Below, piece by piece: positions 53,488 to 63,404 of a stretch of DNA of 64,000 nucleotides. The notes beneath the pieces are model-generated. The model did not search any database. It was not told the origin of the DNA and saw only the letters and a list, made by a program, of their open reading frames with translations. The position numbers and the translations under genes are program-made. Within the stretch, counting starts at the first letter, position 1; the number at the start of each line of letters is the position of its first letter. Source of the DNA: Seongchinamella sediminis (GTDB lineage Bacteria; Pseudomonadota; Gammaproteobacteria; Pseudomonadales; Halieaceae); assembly GCF_003457605.1 (NCBI RefSeq), contig NZ_QRAN01000008.1, forward strand, positions 124,001-188,000, read 5' to 3'.

Positions 53488-54888
53488 TTGGCATCGTTGG
53501 AAAATAGCCTGTTGAAGGCCCTGCAAGACATCTGCGGCGAAGGCCGGGTGTTGACCGATGAGGAGAGCCTGCAGCACTACGGCAGGGACTGGACCCGCTT
53601 TCACCAGCCGGCGCCCTGTGCCGTGGTGCTCCCCGGCAACATAGAGCAGGTACAGGCGATCGTGCGCCTGGCGGCAGAGCAGCAACTGGCGCTGGTGCCC
53701 TCCGGCGGCCGCACCGGCCTCAGCGCCGGCGGCGTGGCCTGCCACGGCGAGCTGGTGGTCGCCCTGGACCGCCTCAACCGGATCGAAGACTTCAACCCAG
53801 TAGACCGCACCGTGCGCTGTGGCGCCGGGGTCATCACCGGGCAGCTGCAGCAGTTCGCTGAGGACCAGGGGCTGTATTACCCGGTGGACTTCGCTTCCGC
53901 CGGCTCCAGCCAGATTGGCGGCAACATCTCGACCAATGCCGGCGGCATCAAGGTCATTCGCCACGGCATGACCCGCGACTGGGTGGCCGGCCTGAAGCTG
54001 GTCACCGGCACCGGCGAACTGCTCGACCTGAACCGCGGCCTGATCAAGAACAACGCCGGCTACGACCTGCGCCAGCTGGTGATTGGCGCCGAGGGCACCC
54101 TGGGCATCGTGGTGGAAGCGACCATGCAGCTGGACCGCGCCCCCAAAGACCTGGCGGTGCTGGTGCTCGGCACCCCGGACATGGCCGCCATCATGCAGGT
54201 GCTGGCCAGCTTCCAGGCCGGGATCGAGCTGTCGGCTTTCGAGTTCTTCTCCGAGCTGGCGCTGCAAAAGGTGGTGGCACACCAGGGCCTGCAGCGCCCC
54301 TTCGACACCCCCTGCGAGTACTACGCCCTGCTGGAGTTCGAGCAGGCCGACGAGGCGACCATGGACAAGGCCATGGCCCTGTTCGAGCACTGCGTGGAGC
54401 AGGGCTGGGTACTGGACGGCACCGTCAGCCAGAGCGTCGCCCAGGCGCAGACCCTGTGGCGCCTGCGGGAAGACATCTCCGAGACCATCACCCCCTGGAC
54501 ACCCTACAAGAACGACATCTCCACGGTGATTTCCAAAGTGCCGGACTTCCTGGCCGAGGTGGAGGCGGTGGTCAACCAGAACTACCCCGACTTCGAGATC
54601 GTCTGGTTCGGCCACATCGGCGACGGCAACGTGCACCTCAATATCCTCAAGCCGGAGTCGCTGGACCTGGACACTTTCCGGGCGCAGTGCGGTGAGGTAT
54701 CGACCTGGGTGTTCGAGATTGTCCAGCGCTACGGCGGCTCGGTGTCGGCCGAGCACGGGGTTGGGCTGCTGAAGAAGGAGTACCTGGGCTACTCGCGCTC
54801 AGCGGCGGAGATCGAGATCATGAAACAGATCAAGCGGGTGTTTGATCCGCACCTGATCATGAATCCCGGGAAGATTTTCGACTGCTAA
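53488..54888 (+). CDS. FAD-binding oxidoreductase, D-2-hydroxyglutarate dehydrogenase-like
   Basis: A 466-residue flavoenzyme of the VAO/PCMH plus FAD-oxidase C family. The FAD site PSGGRTGLSAGG is near residue 71 and GSSQIGGNISTNAGG near 150. Metal-type histidines are in HIGDGNVHLN and EHGVG near the C-terminus. The start is TTG at 53488, 7 bases after GGAGGA. In Pseudomonas, a D-2-hydroxyglutarate dehydrogenase next to serA removes the by-product of SerA; the same pairing here makes this assignment likely, but a D-lactate dehydrogenase cannot be excluded. Confidence 0.88.
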   Translation: MASLENSLLKALQDICGEGRVLTDEESLQHYGRDWTRFHQPAPCAVVLPGNIEQVQAIVRLAAEQQLALVPSGGRTGLSAGGVACHGELVVALDRLNRIEDFNPVDRTVRCGAGVITGQLQQFAEDQGLYYPVDFASAGSSQIGGNISTNAGGIKVIRHGMTRDWVAGLKLVTGTGELLDLNRGLIKNNAGYDLRQLVIGAEGTLGIVVEATMQLDRAPKDLAVLVLGTPDMAAIMQVLASFQAGIELSAFEFFSELALQKVVAHQGLQRPFDTPCEYYALLEFEQADEATMDKAMALFEHCVEQGWVLDGTVSQSVAQAQTLWRLREDISETITPWTPYKNDISTVISKVPDFLAEVEAVVNQNYPDFEIVWFGHIGDGNVHLNILKPESLDLDTFRAQCGEVSTWVFEIVQRYGGSVSAEHGVGLLKKEYLGYSRSAAEIEIMKQIKRVFDPHLIMNPGKIFDC

Positions 54889-54915
54889 CTGTCTCCAGCT
54901 CGCGCGTCACTCGCC

Positions 54916-55055
54916 GAGCCGGCGCCGCGAGGTGGTTGCCCCCGGGGGACGCCAAAAAGCGTACGCCGGAACGCCGGACCGCCATGTACAGGCTCGGCTG
55001 CGCACGTCCGTGTGCGCAGACGCCCCCGGGCACACTCACCTCACGTCCCCGGCTC
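54916..55055 (+). repeat. Palindromic intergenic element, type A, locus 2
   Basis: Outer arms 54916-54948 and 55023-55055 are each 33 bases and pair at 26 positions. The inner core matches the locus 1 type A copy almost base for base, including hairpin CTGCGCAC-GTCCGT-GTGCGCAG. There is an insertion of about 15 bp between GCGTACG and CCATGTACAGG. The arms share no similarity with those of the other copies beyond the innermost CCCC/GGGG. Confidence 0.85.
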
Positions 55056-55116
55056 TGCCATCGGACTCCGGGATAGGGTCCTGGAAAAGAGATTCCTGAG
55101 GTACGTTACCAATCTA

Positions 55117-55241
55117 GAGTTGGGGATGCGGTGTATAGCCTTCCGGGGGCGTCGGCTGCCATGGATGGCAGCCGCCGAGTCTGTACATGGACGTACGCTT
55201 TTTGACGGTCCCCGGAAGGCTATACACCGCAGCGCCGACTC
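55117..55241 (-). repeat. Palindromic intergenic element, type B, locus 2
   Basis: Outer arms 55117-55148 and 55210-55241 pair at 29 of 32 positions, with a perfect 22-bp block ending CCTTCCGGGG. The core matches the locus 1 type B copy, with hairpin CGGCTGCC-ATGGAT-GGCAGCCG. It lies inverted with respect to the type A copy 61 bp away, the same arrangement as locus 1. Confidence 0.88.
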
Positions 55242-55318
55242 GGCTAGCAGAGTGCAAGCCTCTCAACAGCCACCATCAAGACACCACCAGAAAAAGTGTC
55301 AGCCGGGCAGGTAACAGT

Positions 55319-55349
55319 AACTGGATTCCCGCTTTTGCGGGGTTGACGG
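55319..55349. repeat. Degenerate dispersed GGATTCCCGC/GCGGG repeat
   Basis: GGATTCCCGC-TTTT-GCGGGGTTGACG resembles the widespread GTCATTCCCGC-type proteobacterial palindrome. Only one, partly decayed, unit is present. Confidence 0.6.
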
Positions 55350-55390
55350 TTCTGGCGTGCGGGGCAGATGGTTTAGCTGCGCCTGGTCGC

Positions 55391-56364
55391 CTACAGGAGC
55401 CTGAGTGGTTCCTCCTGCAGCGCCGCCAGCTGCTCCCTGAGCTCCAGCACATGCTCCGCCCAGTAGCGCTCGGTATTGAACCAGGTAAAGGAGCGGGGAA
55501 AGGCCGGGTCCTCCCAGCGCCGGGCCAGCCAGGCGGCGTAGTTGACCAGGCGCAGGGTGCGCAGGGGCTCGATCCAGCGCAGCTGGGCGGCATCGAAGTC
55601 GCAGAACTCCTCGTAGCCCGCCACCAGTTCCGCCAGTTGCAGCTCGCGGTCGCTGCGTTCGCCGTTGAGAAACATCCACAGGTCCTGTATCGCCGGCGCT
55701 GTCATGCAGTCGTCCAGGTCGACGAAGTGGGCAACCTCGTCGCGCCAGAGAATGTTGCCGACGTGGCAGTCGCCGTGGACCCGGATCTCGTCCGCCGCAT
55801 CGGGTTGGTAGCTTTGTTCCACCGCTTGCAGCAGATCCGCGGTCAGGGATTCGTAGGCGGGGCGCAGCTCGGCGGGAATAAAGGCCTGCAGCAGGAACTC
55901 GCGGTTATCCGCCAGCATGCGCCGGGTGCAGATGCGCTGCCGGTGCTGGAAGGCAGAGGCCCTGCCCACGGCGTGAATGCGCCCCAGGGTGCGGCCCAGT
56001 ACCAGCAGGTTATCCAGGTTGTCCAGTTCCGGCGGGTAGCCGCCGCGGCGCGGGAACAGGGCGAAACTGAAGCCCTGGTACTGGTGCAGCGGGGTGCCGT
56101 CAGCGTCGACGATGGGGGCCACCACCGAGATGTCTGCCGCCGCCAGTTCCAGGCTGAAGCTGTGCTCCTCGGCAATCTGTTCCGGGCGCCAGCGCTGCGG
56201 CCGGTAGAACTTGGCGATCAGCGGTTCGCCGTCCTCGATGCCCACCTGGTAGACCCGGTTTTCATAGCTGTTAAGGGCCAGCAGGCGGGCGTCGGACAGC
56301 CGGCCGGTGGACTCCACCGCGTCGATGACCGTGTCCGGGGTCAGCAGGTCGTAGGGGTGGGTGT

Positions 56365-56368
<4 letters not shown>
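55391..56368 (-). CDS. srkA: Stress-response Ser/Thr protein kinase (SrkA/RdoA/YihE)
   Basis: A 325-residue cytosolic kinase of the aminoglycoside-phosphotransferase-like fold. It has the catalytic loop VHGDCHVGNILWRD at about residues 198-211 and metal-binding VDLDDCMTAPA at about 216-226. Family N-terminal features YENRVYQVGIEDG and IAKFYRP are present. It overlaps modC by four bases as the last gene of the comF-mod transcript. Length equals the family's usual 325-330 residues. Confidence 0.92.
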
Positions 56369-57446
<1,078 letters not shown>

Positions 57447-57450
<4 letters not shown>

Positions 57451-58133
57451 GCCCGCACCCGCCAGGCCGCCGGGCCGTTGTGGCGATAGAGCAGGAACAG
57501 CAGGCCCAGGGAGAACACCACCAGCCCGGCGGCCATGCGGTGGGCCTCGTCGAAGCGCAGGGTTTCCACCTGGTCGTAGAGGGCGATGGAGAGCACCTGG
57601 GTTTCCCCGGGAATATTGCCGCCAATCATCAGTACCACGCCGAACTCGCCCACCGTGTGGGCGAAGCCCAGGCTGGCGGCGGCGATGAAGCTGCGGCGGG
57701 TGAGCGGCAGCACCAGGGAGCGGAACTGGTCCCAGGGGCTGGCGCCCAGGGTCGCCCCGGCCTGTAACAGCTCCCGGGGCAGGGACTGGAAGGCCGACTG
57801 CAGGGGCTGGACCACGAAGGGCAGGGAGTAAATCACCGAGCCGATCACCAGGGCGCTGAAACTGAAGGCCAGGCGCGTGCCGGTGAGCTGCTGCCAGAGC
57901 TGGCCCAGGGGGGAATCCGGCGCCAGCGCCAGCAGCAGGTAAAAGCCGAGTACCGTGGGTGGCAATACCAGCGGCAGGGCCACCAGCGCCTCGATGACCG
58001 CCGAGAGGCTGCTACGCCGCTGTGCCAGCCACCAGGCCAGGGGCGTGCCCAGCAGGAGCAGGATAATGGTGGTGACGGTAGCCAGGCTGGCGGTCAGGGC
58101 AATTACGTCCACTTCAGTGGGGCTCAGGGGCAA
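57447..58133 (-). CDS. modB: Molybdate ABC transporter permease
   Basis: A 228-residue inner-membrane permease with five hydrophobic helices and the BPD_transp_1 EAA-type loop in LPRELLQAGATLGASPWDQF. Length matches E. coli ModB (229). The start overlaps modA by 10 bases. Confidence 0.95.
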
Positions 58134-58819
58134 GGCTGGTATCCGGCATCGATAATCATCTGCCGCACGGTATCACTTCCCAGCCACTGGAGGTAGGCGC
58201 CCACGGCGGGGGAGGGGCGCAGCACCAGCAGGTACTGCTGCAGTGGGCTGTACCAGTCCCGGGGGATGGGCTGGGCCTCCGGGGCCAGTGACTGCGCCAC
58301 CAGGGCCAGGTCGACCCCGCCGGCACGCCAGAACTGGTAGGCCTGCAGCACGCTGGCCCCGCGCACCGGCTGCCGCCCGGCGGCGCTGGCGAACCGGGGC
58401 CGGGCCAATACCTCGGCGGCGGCCTGGCCATAGGGCGCCGCCAGCGGGTTGGCGATGGCCAGGCTCTTATCGGGGTTGGCCAGGTCCCCGAGGGTGCCGC
58501 CCACCAGTGCCAGCTGCCCCAGGGCGTAGCAGGCCGACTCGCCGCCCAGCCCGTCTGCCTGCAGGGTGCTAACGCTGTGGCGGTCGGCGGCAAAGAACAG
58601 GTCGAAGGGTGCGCCGTGGCGGATCTGGGTGGCCAGCACCCCGGTTGAGGCGCTGGATACGCGGATGGGCGGCCCGCCCCGCTCCCGGTAGGCCTGGTTG
58701 ATGTGCTCCAGGGTGGCGCGGAAGTTGGCCGCCACCGCCACCCGCAGCGGCGCCTCCGCCCAGGCGCCGGCGCAGCAGGTGAGTATTAACAGCAGCAGGA
58801 TTCGTGACATCGTCAGCAT
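58124..58819 (-). CDS. modA: Molybdate ABC transporter periplasmic binding protein
   Basis: A periplasmic protein of about 231 residues with signal peptide (LLLLILTCCAGAWA) followed by PLRVAVAANFRATLEHI, the ModA-type start of the mature chain with its oxyanion-binding serine and alanine region. VSSASTGVLATQI also fits. Two in-frame ATGs, 58819 and 58810, are possible; neither has a clear ribosome site. It begins 2 bp after comF, so translation may be coupled to it. Tungstate binding cannot be excluded. Confidence 0.9.
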   Translation of the reverse strand: MLTMSRILLLLILTCCAGAWAEAPLRVAVAANFRATLEHINQAYRERGGPPIRVSSASTGVLATQIRHGAPFDLFFAADRHSVSTLQADGLGGESACYALGQLALVGGTLGDLANPDKSLAIANPLAAPYGQAAAEVLARPRFASAAGRQPVRGASVLQAYQFWRAGGVDLALVAQSLAPEAQPIPRDWYSPLQQYLLVLRPSPAVGAYLQWLGSDTVRQMIIDAGYQPCP

Positions 58820-58821
58820 CG

Positions 58822-59535
58822 CTAGTTGGGGGGTGGGGTGCGCGCCAGGCACCAGATGTCGACCCGGGCCGCGCCCGCCCGCCGCAAGGCAGACGCCGCT
58901 TCCCCGGCCGTCGCCCCGGTTGTGAGCACGTCATCGACCAGCGCCACGTGGAGACTGTCACAGCCGCCGGAGACAGTAAAGGCGCCGCGCAGGTTGTGGG
59001 CGCGCTGGCGGGCGCTCATGCCGGACTGGGCGGCGGTCGCCCGGCTGCGCTGTAATAGCCCGGTATCCACGCCGAGGCCGGGCATGGCCTGCGCCAGTTC
59101 CCGCGCCAGCAGCTCCGCCTGGTTGTAGCCGCGCCGCCACTGTCGATACCAGTGCAGGGGCACCGGCAGCAGGACATCGGGCGGCAGTACATCGCTGGCC
59201 CCATCCAGCCAGAGATCCGCCAGCAGCGGGGTCAGGGCGAGGTCGTGGTGGAACTTCCAGCGCCGCAGGATGAACGCCAGGTACTCGCTGTAGAGCCACG
59301 GGGCGACCACCCGGTCAAAGGCGGGCGGCTGCTGCAGGCACTGCCCGCACAGCAGGCCGTCGCCGCTCAGGGGCAGGGCGCAGCGCCGGCAACAGCATCG
59401 ATTGCCGGCCAGTTCGGCCCGACAGGGGGCGCACAGGGGCAGCCGGCCCGGGCAGCGCCACTGGCAGAGACAGCAGCTGTTGGGAAACAGGGCGTCGGCC
59501 AGGCGCTGGACCAGGCTGTTAACCACGGCGCCCAT
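58822..59535 (-). CDS. comF: ComF-family amidophosphoribosyltransferase-like protein
   Basis: A 237-residue protein with a zinc-finger-like N-terminus (clusters CCLCQWRC, CAPC, CCCRRC and CGQC) and a C-terminal phosphoribosyltransferase-type motif VALVDDVLTTGATAGEAA. It is orthologous to ComF/GntX (YhgH) proteins linked to DNA uptake or use. It is divergent from bioB, as in many gammaproteobacteria, and heads the comF-modABC-srkA transcript. Confidence 0.93.
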   Translation of the reverse strand: MGAVVNSLVQRLADALFPNSCCLCQWRCPGRLPLCAPCRAELAGNRCCCRRCALPLSGDGLLCGQCLQQPPAFDRVVAPWLYSEYLAFILRRWKFHHDLALTPLLADLWLDGASDVLPPDVLLPVPLHWYRQWRRGYNQAELLARELAQAMPGLGVDTGLLQRSRATAAQSGMSARQRAHNLRGAFTVSGGCDSLHVALVDDVLTTGATAGEAASALRRAGAARVDIWCLARTPPPN

Positions 59536-59541
59536 TTCAGG

Positions 59542-59569
59542 TTGACAGCGAGGGCTTGCCGGTTATCAT
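59542..59569 (+). promoter_or_regulatory. Sigma-70-type promoter for bioB
   Basis: TTGACA (59542-59547), a 16-bp spacer and TATCAT (59564-59569) match the -35 and -10 consensus in 11 of 12 positions. It lies 33 bp upstream of the bioB start. No clear BirA operator is evident in this interval. Confidence 0.75.
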
Positions 59570-59602
59570 GGCGGTTTCCCCGATTGATTGTTCAGGTGTG
59601 AT

Positions 59603-60649
59603 ATGAGCACAGCCACCGCCCGCCCTGCGCCCGGAGCGCAGGATATTCGCCACGACTGGACCCGCGAGGAAGTAGCGGCGCTGTTTGCCCTGCCCTTTAA
59701 CGACCTGCTGTTCCAGGCCCAGAGCGTGCATCGCACTTATTTTGACCCAAACCAGGTGCAGGTGAGCACATTGCTTTCCATCAAAACCGGCGCCTGCCCG
59801 GAAGATTGCGCCTACTGCCCCCAGAGCACCCGCTACGACACCGGCCTGGAAGTGGAAAAGCTGATGGAAGTGGAAAAGGTGCTGGAGCAGGCCCGGGCCG
59901 CCAAGGCCGCCGGTTCCACCCGCTTCTGCATGGGCGCCGCCTGGCGCAGCCCCAAGAACCGCGACATGCCCTACGTGGTCGCCATGGTCAAGGGGGTGCG
60001 CGAGCTGGGCATGGAAACCTGCATGACCCTGGGTATGCTCACTGAAGAGCAGGCCGAGGAACTGGCCGAGGCCGGGCTGGACTACTACAACCACAACCTG
60101 GACACCTCCCCCGAGTTCTACGGCGACATTATCACCACCCGCACCTACCAGGATCGCCTCGACACCCTCGACCACGTGCGCAAGTCGGGCATGAAGGTGT
60201 GCGCCGGGGGCATCGTCGGCATGGGCGAGCAACAGTCCGATCGCGCCGGCATGCTGCAGGCCCTGGCCAACCTGCCCCAGCACCCGGAAAGTGTGCCCAT
60301 CAATATGCTGGTGCGGGTTGAGGGTACGCCGCTGGAAAACCAGGACGACCTGGACCCCATCGAATTTATCCGCACCATCGCCGTGGCCCGGATCATGATG
60401 CCCGCCTCCCACGTGCGCCTGTCCGCCGGCCGCGAGGAGATGAACGAGCAGATGCACGCCCTGGCCTACTTCGCCGGCGCCAACTCCATCTTCTACGGTG
60501 AGAAGCTGCTGACCACGCCCAACCCCCGGGCCAACCAGGACCTGGCGCTGTTCGCCCGCCTGGGCATCAACCCCGAACAGCGGGAAGTCACCCGGGCCCC
60601 GGAAAATCCCAACCCGCAGTTTTACGACGCCGCGGCCGCCAGCGCCTGA
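59603..60649 (+). CDS. bioB: Biotin synthase
   Basis: A 348-residue radical SAM enzyme inserting sulfur into dethiobiotin. The 4Fe-4S motif CPEDCAYC lies at about residues 65-72. [14 protein letters not shown] and the 2Fe-2S ligands, including an Arg in LSAGREEM, are present. ATG at 59603 is preferred over an upstream TTG at 59588. It heads the bioBF-HC-D operon. Confidence 0.97.
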   Translation: MSTATARPAPGAQDIRHDWTREEVAALFALPFNDLLFQAQSVHRTYFDPNQVQVSTLLSIKTGACPEDCAYCPQSTRYDTGLEVEKLMEVEKVLEQARAAKAAGSTRFCMGAAWRSPKNRDMPYVVAMVKGVRELGMETCMTLGMLTEEQAEELAEAGLDYYNHNLDTSPEFYGDIITTRTYQDRLDTLDHVRKSGMKVCAGGIVGMGEQQSDRAGMLQALANLPQHPESVPINMLVRVEGTPLENQDDLDPIEFIRTIAVARIMMPASHVRLSAGREEMNEQMHALAYFAGANSIFYGEKLLTTPNPRANQDLALFARLGINPEQREVTRAPENPNPQFYDAAAASA

Positions 60650-60657
60650 GTGGTGCA

Positions 60658-61821
60658 GTGGCGGCATTTGAACAGCGCCTCGGTGCTGCCCTCGCGCAGC
60701 GCCGGGAGCAGCAGCTCTATCGCCAGCGGCTGACCCTGGATTCCCCCCAGGGGCCGGTGGTGCGCCTGGACGGGCGCGACTACCTCAACTTCTGCAGCAA
60801 CGACTACCTCGGCCTGGCCGCCCACCCGCGGCTGGTGGCGAGCTTCCAGCGGGCGGCGGCGGAATACGGCGTCGGCAGTGGCGCCTCGCACCTGGTGTGC
60901 GGCCACAGCCGCCCCCACCGACAGCTGGAAGAGGCCCTGGCGGAGCACACCGGCCGCGCCCGGGCGCTGCTGTTCTCCTCCGGCTACGCCGCCAATACCG
61001 GCACCCTGGCGACCCTGCTGCAGCCCGGTGACAGGGTACTCCAGGACCGCCTCAACCATGCCTCCCTGCTGGACGGCGGCCTGCACAGCGGCGCCCGCTT
61101 CCGCCGTTTTGGCCACAACGACGTTGCTGACCTGGCCCGCAAGCTGTCCGCCGGCGAGGGGCCGGCGCTGGTGGTGGTTGACGGCGTCTTCAGCATGGAT
61201 GGCGACAGCGCGCCCCTGCCGGAGCTGGCGGCACTCTGCCGGCTGCACGACGCCTGGCTGATGGTGGACGACGCCCACGGCTTTGGGGTCAACGGCGACA
61301 ACGGCGCCGGCACCGTGGCCGCCGCCGGGCTGGGCGAGGACGAGGTGCCGGTGCTGATGGCGACCCTGGGCAAGGCGCTGGGCACCGGCGGGGCCTTTGT
61401 CGCCGGCAGCGAGACCCTGATTGAGGCGCTGGTGCAGCAGGCCCGCAACTACATCTATACCACCGCTATTTGCCCGGCGCTGGCCGCCGCTACCCTGACC
61501 GCGCTGGCACTGCTGCGCGACGAGGCCTGGCGGCGGGCGCAGCTGGGCGAGCTGATCCAGCGCTTCCGCCGGGGCGCCGAACAGCTGCAGCTGCCGCTGA
61601 TGGCATCGGCCAGTGCCATCCAGCCGCTGCTGGTGGGCGACGCGGGCACCGCCCTGCAAATGAGCCAGGCGCTGCGGGACAGGGGGCTGCTGATCAGCGC
61701 CATCCGCCCGCCCACGGTGCCAGCGGGCACCTCGCGGCTGCGCATCACCCTGAGCGCCGCCCACAGCGAGGAGCAGGTGGACCGCTTGCTGGAGGAGCTG
61801 GCCCGTTGCCGACCGCAGTAA
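60658..61821 (+). CDS. bioF: 8-amino-7-oxononanoate synthase
   Basis: A 387-residue PLP enzyme condensing pimeloyl-ACP with L-alanine. [32 protein letters not shown] and the PLP lysine in [14 protein letters not shown] (about residue 239) are present. The GTG start is 8 bp after the bioB stop; the ribosome site is weak. Its 3' end overlaps the next gene by 16 bases. Confidence 0.95.
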   Translation: MAAFEQRLGAALAQRREQQLYRQRLTLDSPQGPVVRLDGRDYLNFCSNDYLGLAAHPRLVASFQRAAAEYGVGSGASHLVCGHSRPHRQLEEALAEHTGRARALLFSSGYAANTGTLATLLQPGDRVLQDRLNHASLLDGGLHSGARFRRFGHNDVADLARKLSAGEGPALVVVDGVFSMDGDSAPLPELAALCRLHDAWLMVDDAHGFGVNGDNGAGTVAAAGLGEDEVPVLMATLGKALGTGGAFVAGSETLIEALVQQARNYIYTTAICPALAAATLTALALLRDEAWRRAQLGELIQRFRRGAEQLQLPLMASASAIQPLLVGDAGTALQMSQALRDRGLLISAIRPPTVPAGTSRLRITLSAAHSEEQVDRLLEELARCRPQ

Positions 61822-63404
61822 GCATCGGGCGCGAGTACCTGCCGGCTACCGATGCCGCCCGGGCGGAGCTGGTATTGCTGCACGGCTGGGGCGCTAACCG
61901 CAATATCTGGCGGCCGCTGCTGCCGGCGCTGCGGCCCTGGGCCAATATCACCCTGCTGGATTTACCCGGCCTGGCCCCCGGCCTCGAGCAAGCCGACCTC
62001 GAGCTGGAAGACCTGCTGCTGGCCATTGAAAATCGGGTTCCCGCGGCTGCCGTCTACCTGGGCTGGTCCCTGGGCGGGCAGCTGGCCATGGCCCTCGCCG
62101 CCCGCCGGCCCGGGCAGGCCGGCGCCGTGATCACCCTCTGCAGCAGCCCCCGCTTTACCGCCGCCGATAGCTGGCCGGGCATGCCGGCCGCCAGCCTGGC
62201 CCGGTTCAGCAGCCTGGTGGCGGACAAGCCGGTCACCGGCCTGCGCCGTTTCGACAGCCTGCAGGTGGCCGGGGCGGCGCGGCCCCGGCAATTGCTGCGC
62301 GCCCTGCAGGCCCTGCGCGCGGGCCGCAGTGAGGGCCCGCTGGCCAGTGGCCTGCAGTGGCTGGCGGAGCTCGACCAGCGCCACGACTGGCCGGCCCTGG
62401 CGCTGCCGCAGCTGCACCTGCTGGCCGCTGACGACCAGTTGCTGGCGGCGGGTATCGACCATGCCCTGGGCGACCTGCTGGCGGCTAATGCCGCCGCCGA
62501 GGTGGATACAGTGGCGGCGGCCAGTCACCTGGCGCCGCTGGAGCAGGGCGCGGCCATTGCCGCCCGCCTGCGTGACTTCCTGGACAGCCACGGATTGCTG
62601 CGGCCCGCCCACAGCGCCCCGGCCCCCATGGCCAAGAGCGATGTGGCCCTGTCCTTCAGCCGCGCCGCGCCCCGCTATGACTCGGTGGCCATGCTCCAGC
62701 GGGACGTGGGCACGGCCCTGCTGGACCAGCTGGACCGGCTGGAGCAGACACCGGCCACGGTCCTGGACCTGGGCAGTGGCACCGGTTATTTCTGCCCCGA
62801 ACTCCGGGGCCGTTTCCCGGCGGCGGCGTACATCGGGCTGGATCTCGCCGAGGGCATGGTGCGCTACGCCCGGGAACACCACCCCGGCGCCGAAGCCTGG
62901 CTGGTGGGCGATGCCGAGGCCCTGCCCCTGGCCAGCCATTCGGTGGACCTGATATTCAGCAGCCTGGCGCTGCAGTGGTGCCACCGCAGCGACCTGCTGT
63001 TTGCCGAACTGGCCCGGGTGCTGCGCCCCGGCGGCCGCTGTGTGTTCAGCACCCTGGGGCCGCAAACCCTGCGCGAGCTGCGCGCCGCCTGGGCGGCGGT
63101 CGACCAGCATCAGCACGTCAACCGCTTCCTGCCCCTGGAGGTATTGCAGCAGTCGCTGCGCCAGCAGGATGGCCTCGCGCTGCAGGTGGGCGAACAGGCC
63201 TACCGCATGGAATACGCCCGGGTGGGCGAGCTGCTGAACGAGCTGAAAACCCTGGGCGCCCATAACGTCAACCGCGATCGTCCCGCCGGCCTCGGCCATC
63301 GCCGGGTCCTGCAGGGGATGATGCGCGCCTACGAGGACTGGCGGGAAGAGGGCATGCTGCCCGCCACTTACCAGGTGTACTTTGGCCTGTTGGAGAAGTC
63401 ATGA
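61806..63404 (+). CDS. Fused BioH-BioC: pimeloyl-ACP methyl ester esterase plus malonyl-ACP O-methyltransferase
   Basis: A 532-residue fusion. Residues 1-255 are an alpha/beta hydrolase with [12 protein letters not shown], the nucleophile elbow GWSLGG (Ser at about 88), an Asp in LLAADDQLL (about 209) and a His in [11 protein letters not shown] (about 241), as in BioH. Residues from about 275 form a methyltransferase ([25 protein letters not shown] at about 320, FSSLALQWC), as in BioC. TTG at 61806 is the start, 8 bases after GGAGGAG and inside the end of bioF. The two domains open and close pimeloyl-ACP synthesis by methylating and demethylating the same chain. Confidence 0.93.
   Translation: MPTAVSIGREYLPATDAARAELVLLHGWGANRNIWRPLLPALRPWANITLLDLPGLAPGLEQADLELEDLLLAIENRVPAAAVYLGWSLGGQLAMALAARRPGQAGAVITLCSSPRFTAADSWPGMPAASLARFSSLVADKPVTGLRRFDSLQVAGAARPRQLLRALQALRAGRSEGPLASGLQWLAELDQRHDWPALALPQLHLLAADDQLLAAGIDHALGDLLAANAAAEVDTVAAASHLAPLEQGAAIAARLRDFLDSHGLLRPAHSAPAPMAKSDVALSFSRAAPRYDSVAMLQRDVGTALLDQLDRLEQTPATVLDLGSGTGYFCPELRGRFPAAAYIGLDLAEGMVRYAREHHPGAEAWLVGDAEALPLASHSVDLIFSSLALQWCHRSDLLFAELARVLRPGGRCVFSTLGPQTLRELRAAWAAVDQHQHVNRFLPLEVLQQSLRQQDGLALQVGEQAYRMEYARVGELLNELKTLGAHNVNRDRPAGLGHRRVLQGMMRAYEDWREEGMLPATYQVYFGLLEKS

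Larger units (their letters stand above)
54889..55390. other. Intergenic region between convergent genes, holding the second palindromic-element pair
   Basis: 502 bp with no gene. It contains the type A element 54916-55055, the type B element 55117-55241 and, at about 55319-55349, a degenerate GGATTCCCGC-TTTT-GCGGGG hairpin of the common dispersed type. The remainder shows no coding potential or other structure that I can support. Confidence 0.85.

Noticed and set aside
61470-61805. Upstream extension of the BioH-BioC frame
   Set aside because: Arg/Ala/Gly-rich sequence lying inside bioF; the TTG at 61806 has an ideal ribosome site.
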